Below, one piece after another: positions 43,810-51,905 of a DNA stretch of 64,000 nucleotides. The notes under the pieces are model-generated. The model was given only the letters and a program-made list of their open reading frames with translations, did not search any database and was not told where the DNA came from. Every line of letters begins with the position of its first letter. The stretch's first letter is position 1. The translations under genes and the position numbers were made by a program. Source of the DNA: Cupriavidus basilensis OR16 (GTDB lineage: Bacteria; Pseudomonadota; Gammaproteobacteria; Burkholderiales; Burkholderiaceae); NCBI RefSeq assembly GCF_000243095.1, contig NZ_AHJE01000069.1, positions 24,347 through 88,346 of the forward strand, given 5' to 3'.

Positions 43810-44039
43810 AGCTAATTGGGCGATGCACTGGCGGACCGCCCTCCATGGGACCAAAGTCCAATAGCCTGGAAGCCTCGCTGCATATACCATGTGCTCAAAG
43901 CCATTCCACAAGCTGCGGAGCAGGTGGCTTGGCGGTCTGCTGCCGCCTGTCGGCGGGCTGGCGCGAACAGGGTCCCATGCACGACAGCTCCGTGATACCG
44001 ACAGCAATGGTCGTTTTTCGGTTGCCTACGGAGCATGAC

Positions 44040-44793
44040 ATGCACAAGAGCACTGACTGTTGTCCACCGGAGTCCTCCGACAGCGTTGGACGACGTACCG
44101 TACTGAAGACTGCGCTCGGCGTCGCAGCCGTTGGGCTGATGGGAAGCATGGGCGGCGTTGAATCGGCTTACGCGGCGGCGCTATCGAAGGCTGAGCGAGA
44201 CAAGTTAACGCCGGACCAGATTATCGAGAACCTTAAGCAAGGCAATAGACGCTTCCGTTTAGGGAAGATGCTGCCCCACGATTATCTGGCGCAAAAAAAG
44301 AGGGACTGCCGGCGGGCAGTATCCGGCGGCGGTGATCTTGAGCTGCATTGACTCCCGGGCTCCGGCCGAGATCATCCTTGATACGAGAATTGGCGATACT
44401 TTTAACGCGCGCATCGCGGGCAACATCGCCAATGAGGATCTCATCGGAAGCCTGGAGTTCGCTTGCGCGGCAGCCGGCGCCAAAGTGATATTGGTGATGG
44501 GGCACACAGCCTGCGGGGCAATCAAGGGCGCGATTGATCAGGTTGAACTGGGACACCTGACTGGTCTCCTTGCCAAGATCAAGCCGGCTGTGGATGAAAC
44601 GCAGTACTCTGGCGACAGAAGCAGCAAGAATGATGAGTTTGTCGATGCGGTGGCAAGAACCAATGTTCGACGCGCGATCGACGCAATCCGAAACGGGAGT
44701 AGCGTGCTGGCCCCGATGGAGAAAGATGGAAAATTAAAGATTGTTGGCGCGATGTACCACTTGAACGGCGGGGCTGTCGAATTCCTCACCTGA
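44040..44793 (+). pseudogene. Tat-exported beta-carbonic anhydrase, one-base frameshift
   Basis: Carbonic anhydrase interconverts CO2 and bicarbonate with a zinc centre. The N-terminus has a twin-arginine signal (GRRTVLKTALGVAAVGLMG), so the enzyme would act in the periplasm. The helical lead DKLTPDQIIENLKQGNRRF is followed by a run of seven A at 44292-44298; dropping one A restores QKRGTAGGQYPAAVILSCIDSRAP. The zinc ligands Cys (CIDSR), His and Cys (GHTACG) are all present in the second frame, which continues to a natural end. GGAG lies six bases before the ATG. The frameshift may be a homopolymer error. Confidence 0.85.
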
Positions 44794-45128
44794 AATGCTG
44801 CCTGATACCCCCCGATACACCCGGGCCGTGAATTCGCACCCTACGCCGCGTCGCGCTCGGCCTGCGCCAGCCGGATCTGCGGCAGCACAATGCCTTCCAG
44901 CCCCGGCACACCATGTCCCGGCCCCCAGATCTGTTCGTTCACTGCCGCCAGGAAAAACGGTGTGCCGCGATTCTGCAGGATCGGCCTGACGGCAGGTCGA
45001 TCGCCGGCAGCACAGCTGTCGTGACTGACGTCAGCAAACTGTCATAAAGCGGGTCTAAGGTTAACGTTCGCCCCCACTGCATTTCCAATGCAACCGGGAT
45101 TTCTTGGAGTCACTTACCGGAGGCACAT
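44794..45128. other. Intergenic stretch
   Basis: I see no gene in these 335 bases. TGACGTCA near 45022 is palindromic, and a GGAGG ribosome site at the right end serves the next gene. Confidence 0.3.
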
Positions 45129-45317
45129 ATGGCTGTCAGTCTCAGGTGCTGGTCCGAAGACGGCGAGGAAGTTATCGACGTGCCGCAGTTTCAGATAATC
45201 ACGGCGTTCGCACCGCATACGACATCGCCACCACCGAAGAAGGCAGTAGACATCAAAGAAGAATCCATCAAATGGACGATGCCAGACGACCCAGATCGCT
45301 TTGGCGATTTCGCGTAA
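45129..45317 (+). CDS. Small hypothetical protein
   Basis: The 62-residue acidic product (MAVSLRCWSEDGEEVIDV...RFGDFA) is preceded by GGAGG at ideal spacing. It has no signal peptide or membrane segment, and I do not recognise a family. Confidence 0.5.
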   Translation: MAVSLRCWSEDGEEVIDVPQFQIITAFAPHTTSPPPKKAVDIKEESIKWTMPDDPDRFGDFA

Positions 45318-45341
45318 CAAGTACGCCGAAGTGCCCAAAGC

Positions 45342-45373
45342 AAAAAGCCCGCGAGGCGCGAACCTGGCGGGCT
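45342..45373 (-). terminator. Terminator of the 45.4-45.7 kb gene
   Basis: On the minus strand GCCCGC pairs with GCGGGC (45347-45352 with 45367-45372), followed by TTTTT. It lies 45 bases past the stop of the minus-strand gene. Confidence 0.6.
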
Positions 45374-45417
45374 CAGAAAAAACGAAAAGGCTCGCTCGCG
45401 CGGACCGCGCCGCGAGG

Positions 45418-45687
45418 CTACTCGCCGGATTCCTCAAACATCACTGCCTGCTGCGCCGCGGCGTATCCCAGGATCGTCACGCCTTCGCTATCGAGCCGTG
45501 CGGGCTGCGCCGGCAGTTCCACAGCCGGCGTATCTGGATACATCTCCGCTAGAATCTCATCGGCGTCTTCTCGGGATTCGAACGGCCCGAAATGAATAAC
45601 TCGCGGCCCGGTGATTACAGCGAACAACCACGCATCCACTGTATCTAGCGAATAGATCACCGCTAGTGAGTGCGCATGCCGGTACAT
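45418..45687 (-). CDS. Small hypothetical protein
   Basis: The 89-residue product has a strong ribosome site (GGAGGAAA) before its ATG and ends near a terminator, so it is likely real. It opens MYRHAHSLAVIYSLDTVDAW and has an acidic helix (SREDADEILAEMY). No domain is recognised. Confidence 0.6.
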   Translation of the reverse strand: MYRHAHSLAVIYSLDTVDAWLFAVITGPRVIHFGPFESREDADEILAEMYPDTPAVELPAQPARLDSEGVTILGYAAAQQAVMFEESGE

Positions 45688-45884
45688 AGTTTCCTCCAGA
45701 TCTTGTCATGTTCTCCAACACAACTATCGATGCTGGCGAGCCCCCACCACACTGGGCGGGACTGCGACGTCTGCATGAGATCATTTTAGGAAACTAGCCG
45801 GGAGCGGCAAGTACCGTCAAGTGCACGACCGATGTGGCGTGCCCGGCTCCGGCGTGATCACCCATCCCGCCGCTGTGACAGATG

Positions 45885-46002
45885 TTGACAATCTGCGCCC
45901 ACTCGCCCTGCTAGCCTTGAATATCGCATCGCGGCCTTCCGCTTGGCACGGTGCGGCTTCCAATCCCCGCCGGGTATTACCACCCCTGGCGGGCTTTTTT
46001 TT
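45885..46002 (+). ncRNA. Candidate small RNA with terminator
   Basis: A strong terminator (CCCGCC/GGCGGG, 45966-45971 with 45988-45993, then eight T) has no open gene before it on the plus strand. TTGACA at 45885-45890 could be a minus 35 box, but the minus 10 region is poor. If real, the transcript would be about 80-90 bases. Confidence 0.3.
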
Positions 46003-46067
46003 GTGGCCATCCACGCACGGCGGGAATGGCCTACACTGGTTGCATAGTCACCCGATAGGAGGCTGCC

Positions 46068-46214
46068 ATGGTTGCCTCGCTAGTTGTCCTGCTCATCGGA
46101 TTAGCGCTCTGCGCGATCGTTGTCTGGGTGCTCCGCGAACATGACCCGTCCCTGCTCTCGACACAACAGCGTGCTGTCCAGACTTGGTTTGACCACCTGA
46201 TTCATCGGCACTGA
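46068..46214 (+). CDS. Small single-span membrane protein
   Basis: The 48-residue product starts MVASLVVLLIGLALCAIVV, one transmembrane helix, then a short polar tail ending FDHLIHRH. AGGAGG lies just before the ATG and a clean terminator follows 25 bases after the stop, so expression is plausible. The family is unknown. Confidence 0.6.
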   Translation: MVASLVVLLIGLALCAIVVWVLREHDPSLLSTQQRAVQTWFDHLIHRH

Positions 46215-46238
46215 GGATCGCATCGCCAAATCCTCGCA

Positions 46239-46262
46239 GCCCGCCGCCCGGCGGGCTTTTTG
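46239..46262 (+). terminator. Terminator of the small membrane protein gene
   Basis: GCCCGCC pairs with GGCGGGC (46239-46245 with 46250-46256) around GCCC, followed by TTTTT. Confidence 0.85.
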
Positions 46263-46300
46263 TTGTCCGCCCCTGGCACTCGACGGCCACCGCCCGAAAT

Positions 46301-46522
46301 TCAATATTGATCATGTCGCCCGTCGTGATCCCCACCGTAGTTCCGCTGATCGCCGTGATCGTGATCGTGATCGTGATCGCCGTGGTCCCTATCGTGATCC
46401 CGGTGGGGTTCTCCGCCGTAGTACCCGCCACCGCCGCCGCGATGCTCATCACCATAGGGCGCTACAACACAGCCGCTCAGCAGCACGACAGAAGCGGCAA
46501 GCATCACAGAAATGGGTTTCAT
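46301..46522 (-). CDS. His/Asp-rich small lipoprotein
   Basis: The 73-residue precursor has a lipoprotein signal ending in LLSGC (cleavage before Cys near residue 17). The mature part is Gly/Tyr-rich, then a repeated HDxD segment (DRDHGDHDHDHDHGDQ) encoded by GATCGT-like repeats at 46340-46378. Such runs can bind zinc, nickel or copper, but no function is shown. The start MKPISVM follows AGGAGAG; an upstream ATG is unlikely. Confidence 0.65.
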   Translation of the reverse strand: MKPISVMLAASVVLLSGCVVAPYGDEHRGGGGGYYGGEPHRDHDRDHGDHDHDHDHGDQRNYGGDHDGRHDQY

Positions 46523-46626
46523 AGGTCTCTCCTGATTGACCTTGGACTCCATTCAGAATACGCACTGCGTTCGCGCACGGTGATGTGCGCTGGATGGCCG
46601 CGGCAGCGCTCAATTAATCCAATCGA

Positions 46627-46914
46627 TCAATGCTTGCCATGCACGTGGGCGTTCCCATGGGCGCTCCCGTGGGAGGTCCGGGTACGCGTTTCGCTCCGAT
46701 CTTCCGCACGCGCGCGTCCCTTGTCGCGGTCTGCTGCGTCCGGACCATTGGAGTTGCGCAGGCCGCTGCCGCTGATGTGGCTGTCCGAACGGCCGCCAAA
46801 ATCGCCTCGGGCCCCACCGCCCATGCCACCGCCGCCTCGCTGAGCGAAGGCGGCCATCGAGCCCGTCGCCAGGAGCGCAGCCGCGATCAAGGATAGTACG
46901 CGGGTCTTGTTCAT
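46627..46914 (-). CDS. Small secreted Gly/Arg-rich protein
   Basis: The 95-residue product has a Sec signal (LSLIAAALLATGSMAAFA, cut before QRGGG). The mature part is Gly-rich, then charged and His-rich at the end (HGSAHGNAHVHGKH). GAGGAG precedes the ATG. It belongs to the run of small exported proteins on this strand. Confidence 0.65.
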   Translation of the reverse strand: MNKTRVLSLIAAALLATGSMAAFAQRGGGGMGGGARGDFGGRSDSHISGSGLRNSNGPDAADRDKGRARAEDRSETRTRTSHGSAHGNAHVHGKH

Positions 46915-46972
46915 CAGATTCTCCTCAGTCCTGCAAACACACTGTTCACGTAGCCTGCTGCCGTTCCATTGC

Positions 46973-47134
46973 TCAGCAACGCCCCTTCTTGGCCTGACCC
47001 GGCGGGCAAAAGCCCGGCCCCGGGCCTGGATCGACAACCACCGCGGCAGGTGCCTGAACCGCGACACCAGGCGTATAGACTGTGCAGCCGGTCGCAAGCG
47101 TGCCGGCCAGCACTACGCCGAGAATGAATTTCAT
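46973..47134 (-). CDS. Small lipoprotein ending in GQAKKGRC
   Basis: The 53-residue precursor MKFILGVVLAGTLATGC... has a lipobox (LATGC) and ends FCPPGQAKKGRC. Short proteins with this Pro-Gly-Gln-Ala-Lys-Lys ending are common in beta-proteobacteria and of unknown role. A different frame over the same bases gives a less protein-like sequence. Confidence 0.65.
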   Translation of the reverse strand: MKFILGVVLAGTLATGCTVYTPGVAVQAPAAVVVDPGPGPGFCPPGQAKKGRC

Positions 47135-47195
47135 TTCTTCTTCTCCCCTGTCTCAATTGGGCACCGGCGGTACCGGCGCCCTTGCTTGCTTCACT

Positions 47196-48107
47196 TCAGA
47201 ATGCGAAATTCTGGACCACGTCACCCACGGCCACATTGACCTGCTGCGTGCTGACCGTCCCACTGGAGCTCGTGGCCTGGATGCTGTACTTGCCTGCCGC
47301 AGTAAGGTCCGCTGTCAGCAGGATTGGCAGCGTAGTCTGGTAGGTCCCCACCACAGGGGCGCCGGCCGGCAACGCAGCCTGGGTCGGGAACAAGCTGTAG
47401 GCGCCTGTATCGCTTGCAGCGGCTGTCGCTGCGATTTCGAAGGTGCCGCCGCCCGTTGACTGAAGTGCGCGGATGGTCGCTAGTGCGCTGGCCGGAGTGA
47501 CCGTTCCGGAAACGGTGCGGAACACCGAACTCGGCAGGGTGATCGGCAAGGCTGCGGTCGAAACGGCAGTGCTGCCGCTCGCTACCACGGGCACGCCGCG
47601 CACGATGCCGGTGCCGCGCCCATTCGCGGAGGTCGGCACAATCACCACGTCCACATTGCCGGCTGTGCTGCTTTGCTCGATCGGCGAGAGCTTGAAGTTG
47701 CCGTTGGCATCGGCGACAGTCGCCTTGACCACAACGCCGTTGCGCTCGGCATAGACCTGGGCGCCGGGTGCTCCGGCCAGTACGCCCGTGACCGCGCCGC
47801 TCACCACGCTCGGCAGCGCGCTCACCACGGGCTTCAGGGAAAAGGTGCCATTACCGCGTGCAACAACAGACTTACAGGCATCGAAGTCCAGCACCAGGTC
47901 GGTCAGGGTGTTGGCCGCCACGGTGAAGGGACGATTGATCTTGATGCCGGACTGTACGGCACTGGGCGTGTCCAGTGCCTGCTCGGCGCCCCCCGTGGGC
48001 ACGACCGAATTGGCAAGCGAACCGGCGCTGTTGGGTACGAGAACGAGGCGGATCTGTTGGTAAGTGCCCGCAGGCAACGGGGCTTGCCCGAGTTTCCCTG
48101 GAGTTCT
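47196..48107 (-). pseudogene. DUF4382-type lipoprotein, N-terminal part missing
   Basis: The open frame encodes about 300 residues of a DUF4382-like surface protein: APLPAGTYQQIRLVLVPN, a beta-rich Ala/Thr/Val-rich body with carboxypeptidase-like regulatory repeats (VVKATVADANGNFKLS), and a natural end GDVVQNFAF. The lipoprotein signal and the first part of the DUF4382 domain are absent; upstream of GKLGQAP the frame meets a stop and unrelated sequence. So the gene is cut at about 48105 by deletion or a mis-join. Confidence 0.65.
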
Positions 48108-48416
48108 TAATCATAGCTATTCTCAACCGAGTGTCTGGGCAACTGGAGCATAGATCCCTTTGAATGTCGTACGCTGTAAGTTTTTGTAATGAGTGCCGCG
48201 GATTTACCACATTCCGCTTCATTCGCGCCCCCAATCGCGGGTGTCGGATACAGCGCACGCGCGCACATCGCCGCATTGCCGATGGCGCCTGCTCGCTGGT
48301 CGTCAGCCAGGAGAGGACATTCGATTAACGCCAGTCCCTTCGGCGAATTCGATTCCTGCGTTACCCTGCAGTCTTGCCAGAGTGCATCAGCGTCCCGAAC
48401 CCGCTGGGAGAAGACC

Positions 48417-48929
48417 ATGCGATGGAGACTGTTTGCGGTGCCATATGGCGCGCTTCTCGTCCCGATGATTGCACTTGCGCAGGAGAAGCATATCGTTGCA
48501 TTCGACGCACCAACCAGCGGCAACAAGTACACGCAGCAGTACATCCTCGAAGTTGGTGACGTGCCTGAGCACAAGCTGCGGCTGTTCGAGTTAGTGCGCA
48601 GCTATGGCGGTAAAGATCAGACTATTGAGGGCGTTGTCCTCAAAGAGGCCGTTATCCGTGGCACCAGCGACCTGACCGACTTGAATGGGCTCGGCCGCAG
48701 CTATGTCGAATACAGGATGGAGAACGGCGACAAGATTTTTGCACGCGGATTCTTCCTCTCGCACAAGCTGTCAAGCGGCGACCGCCTGAAGAACCTCACA
48801 GAGTTGGATATCACGGGTGGCAGTGGTAAGTTCCGCGGCATTCGCGGCATCGTGCGCGCCGAGACAATTTCGGACAACAAGGCCTTCAACCAGAACCGGA
48901 CCGAGTTCGAATACTGGTTCGAGAAGTAG
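48417..48929 (+). CDS. Secreted protein, possibly allene-oxide-cyclase-like barrel
   Basis: The 170-residue product has a signal peptide (MRWRLFAVPYGALLVPMIALA, cut before QEKHI). The C-terminal part DITGGSGKFRGIRGIVRAE resembles the TGGTGKYxGARG motif of allene-oxide-cyclase/dirigent barrels, and the middle is beta-rich. This is a motif-level resemblance only. GGGAG precedes the ATG. Confidence 0.6.
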   Translation: MRWRLFAVPYGALLVPMIALAQEKHIVAFDAPTSGNKYTQQYILEVGDVPEHKLRLFELVRSYGGKDQTIEGVVLKEAVIRGTSDLTDLNGLGRSYVEYRMENGDKIFARGFFLSHKLSSGDRLKNLTELDITGGSGKFRGIRGIVRAETISDNKAFNQNRTEFEYWFEK

Positions 48930-49567
48930 CTGCATGGTTAGGCCAGCCGGTCTATACCGTCACCACTCCCTGGCTTGCCCACTCGGCAACAGATTGGCAT
49001 TGAGTTCCGTCGATTTCAGGAGAAGCACTCAAGAATCGGTTTCGGCCCAGGCTCGCCCGCGCTGCGCCGCACCGGGAAGAATCGGCGCCAACAGACCGTC
49101 TACGAAGTCATGTCGCCGGATCGGCCAGGGTAACGAGAATTGGGAATGCGCTGCCCTGCTGCCCAGAGGAACCCGCAAATCCAGCGGGGAGGAGACTGGC
49201 CACATTTCGTGCTGCGCTACGCCTGTTTTCCGGCACCTGACGCTGGCCGTGACCTCGACTGTCATCGAGAGGGACGCGTCCGCCCGGAAACAAGATCGGG
49301 CCGACGGGGCGTCATTGAGGCACCGAGGCTACCATCGGCGTTCCCACCATCGGTTTTGGCCGTAGAGATCGAGGGTCAGCATCCAGGTGCCGGAATTCAT
49401 CGTGGTGGGGTCCCAGGGCAAGAGAAAGCCGCTCATGGCGGCCGTGAATTCGTGCAACTGAGGGGGCTGCTGCTGGTGCCCAACAGATCATGCAGGGGCT
49501 TGTATCCGGAGGCGGGCTGGTTCTGCCGTAGAATCTCGGCTCAAAACCAGAAACCAACGCCAGAAAA
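48930..49567. other. Intergenic stretch with a minus-strand gene fragment
   Basis: No complete gene is seen. A minus-strand frame ending at 49329 encodes about 45 protein-like residues (LHEFTAAMSGFLLPWDP, then GTWMLTLDLYGQNRWWERRW) with a stop just upstream, probably the tail of a lost gene. I do not recognise it. Confidence 0.35.
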
Positions 49568-51513
49568 ATGCGCATCGAAGCCAGTACGCCAGCCCCCGTA
49601 CTAAGCACCCCACAGAACCATAAGGACTACCGCGCCGACATTGACGGGCTTCGCGCCATCGCCGCTTGCTCGATCGTGCTGTTTCACGCGTTCCCGCAAG
49701 CGCTTCGCGGGGGATTCGTCGGCGTGGATGTGTTCTTTGTGATTTCCGGCTACCTGATCGGAAAGATCATCCTTTCCGGCGTTGCCACCAATACCCTGAG
49801 CTTTGCAGACTTCTACGCACGCCGGATCAAGCGCATTTTCCCGGCGCTCCTGATTGTGCTGGCAGCCTGCTACGCCTTCGGCTGGGTGACCCTTCTGCCT
49901 GGCGACTATAAAGAGCTAGGCAAACATGTCGCGTCGGGCGCTGGGTTCGTGTCGAATTTCGCTCTATGGACCGAAGCCGGATACTTCGACGCTGCGGCCG
50001 AGACGAAACCCCTCCTACATCTCTGGTCCCTCGGGATCGAAGAGCAGTTCTACATTTTCTGGCCGCTGCTGCTCTGGCTGTGCGGGAGGTTTCGCATCAA
50101 TGCGCTGATCCCGATTGCGGCGGTCTGCATTGCCTCGTTTGCATTGAACGTGCTCACGATCCACAGCCATCCCACCGCCGCGTTCTACTCACCGCTCAGC
50201 CGGATCTGGGAGTTGCTGATCGGCACCTTGCTAGCCTACCAGCACTTGAACAACCGCTCGATCCTCCCTGGTCGATCAGCCATCAAATCGGTCCTCGGCG
50301 CGCTCTTGATCATTGTTCCGATAGCGTCCCTACCGCAAAGTGTGGCATTCCCTGGCTGGTGGGCACTCCTACCCACGGTCGGCACCTACCTGATGATTGA
50401 TGCCGGGTCGCAGGCATGGTTGAGCCGTCGAGTCCTGGCGACCAAGGTATTTGTATGGTTTGGCGCAATCAGCTTCCCCCTGTACCTCGGCATTGGCCGC
50501 TTCTATCGTTCGCGCGCATCGTCGAGCACGGCACGCCGCCGATGGCAACACGCGGCGCCGCAGTCATGGCCAGCGTCGCTCTAGCTTGGGTGACATACCG
50601 CCTAGTGGAGCGCCCCATCCGCTTAGGCAAGAACAGCCGACTCAAAGTGGCAAGCCTGTGCACATTGGCAATGTCAGCCGGCGGCGTTGGCTACCTCTCA
50701 TATGCGCTTGATGGCCTACCGTCGAGATTCCCGCCCGAGGTCCAGAGCATCGCGGACTTCAAGTACGACTACAAAGGCGACGCCAGGGTCAACAAATGCT
50801 GGCTGGGCGAAGTCAGCACACCCGATGGCTTTAGCGAAGAGTGCGCGAATGTGCCGCCAGGCAATTCGTCAATTCTTGTTTGGGGCGATTCGCACGCAGC
50901 TCGGCTGTACCCGGGCCTGCAGAAAGCTCTCGGAGATACGCATGCGATCTCGCAGTTCACACGCGACTCGTGCCCTCCAATACTAGGTTTCGGCTATCCC
51001 GTATGCCAGAAGAGCAACGAGTACGTCATGGCCGAGATTCGACGACTTCGCCCGAGAACCGTCGTGATGTTTGGCGTGTGGGGCCACTATCAGAAGGACT
51101 GGAGTATTCCCTCTCCCGCAAAGCAGGGCCTTCTGGCGTCGATCGAGCAGCTCAAGGCCGCTGGCATCAAGGAGATCGTTGTTCTTGGGCCGGCCCCAGA
51201 GTGGAGTGACAATCTACCAAAGCTGGTCTACCAGGGCTGGAAGGATAGCTACCCTGTCCACAAGATCCCTGCACGCCTCACTACCGGGCACGATCCAGTT
51301 CCAGTCGCGATAGATAAGCAGCTAGAGACACTGTTCAGCGATACTTCGGTCCGCTATGTCTCGATAATGCAAGTCCTGTGCACCAAGGATGGCTGTCTCA
51401 CACACGTCCCGAATAGGCCAGAAGAGCTGTTCACTTGGGACTATGGACACTTGACCACCTATGGGGCGACGTTTGTGGCTCGCCACCTGTCCGAGGTTGG
51501 CGTGCTGCCTTGA
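49568..51513 (+). pseudogene. OafA/YrhL-type O-acyltransferase with SGNH domain, one-base frameshift
   Basis: The protein would acetylate a surface polysaccharide. The first frame (49568 to about 50490) holds the acyltransferase-3 membrane domain: YRADIDGLRAIAACSIVLFHA with the catalytic His, GFVGVDVFFVISGYLI, and the YARRIKRIFPAL block. It breaks after AISFPLYL. Adding one T there restores LYLWHWPLLSFARIV, which continues in the next frame to the C-terminal SGNH domain (ILVWGDSHAARLYPGL and TWDYGHLTTYGATF with the Asp-His pair). About 647 residues in all. A one-base loss near 50489 is the whole lesion. Confidence 0.88.
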
Positions 51514-51561
51514 CCTCTGTAACGACAGCTACCCCTGAAATCATCGAGAAACCGCCATGCC

Positions 51562-51819
51562 GTGCGCGGCGGCACTCCGGATTTCTATGGCGACCGGTTC
51601 CTCACCCGGCAATTCATAATTGGGCGGCCGTGGAGGAACTTGTGCCGGATGTTCACCTGGACTTACTTCTGTCCATGGGACACGCCGGTATTCCTGACCC
51701 ACCTGACTGCACCCGGCGTCAACAAGATTTTCACGTCAGCAAACTGGGCGGAAGCGCAGGACAAGCATCAACGCGTCGCGGAAAAGGCCAAGCGTGTGTT
51801 GCCGCGCGTGGCGAAGTGA
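51562..51819 (+). CDS. Hypothetical protein (doubtful)
   Basis: A GTG-started frame encodes 85 residues (DFYGDRFLTRQFIIGRPW, FTSANWAEAQDKHQRVAEKAKR). The end looks protein-like, but there is no good ribosome site, and it may be a fragment. Confidence 0.3.
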   Translation: MRGGTPDFYGDRFLTRQFIIGRPWRNLCRMFTWTYFCPWDTPVFLTHLTAPGVNKIFTSANWAEAQDKHQRVAEKAKRVLPRVAK

Positions 51820-51905
51820 GCGCCATGACACGCAAGGTCCCCACCGAAGCCGTGCGTGCGCCCGTGACCTTTTTGCTCAAAACACCACCGGTCGTGTCCA
51901 CTCAA

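Noticed and set aside
46340..46378. GATCGT tandem repeats as a possible CRISPR or regulatory array
   Set aside because: The units are only six bases with no spacers and lie inside a coding region.
46093..46455. A Thr/Ile repeat protein on the minus strand
   Set aside because: It is another frame of the GATCGT repeats within the His/Asp-rich lipoprotein gene, which has the lipobox and ribosome site.
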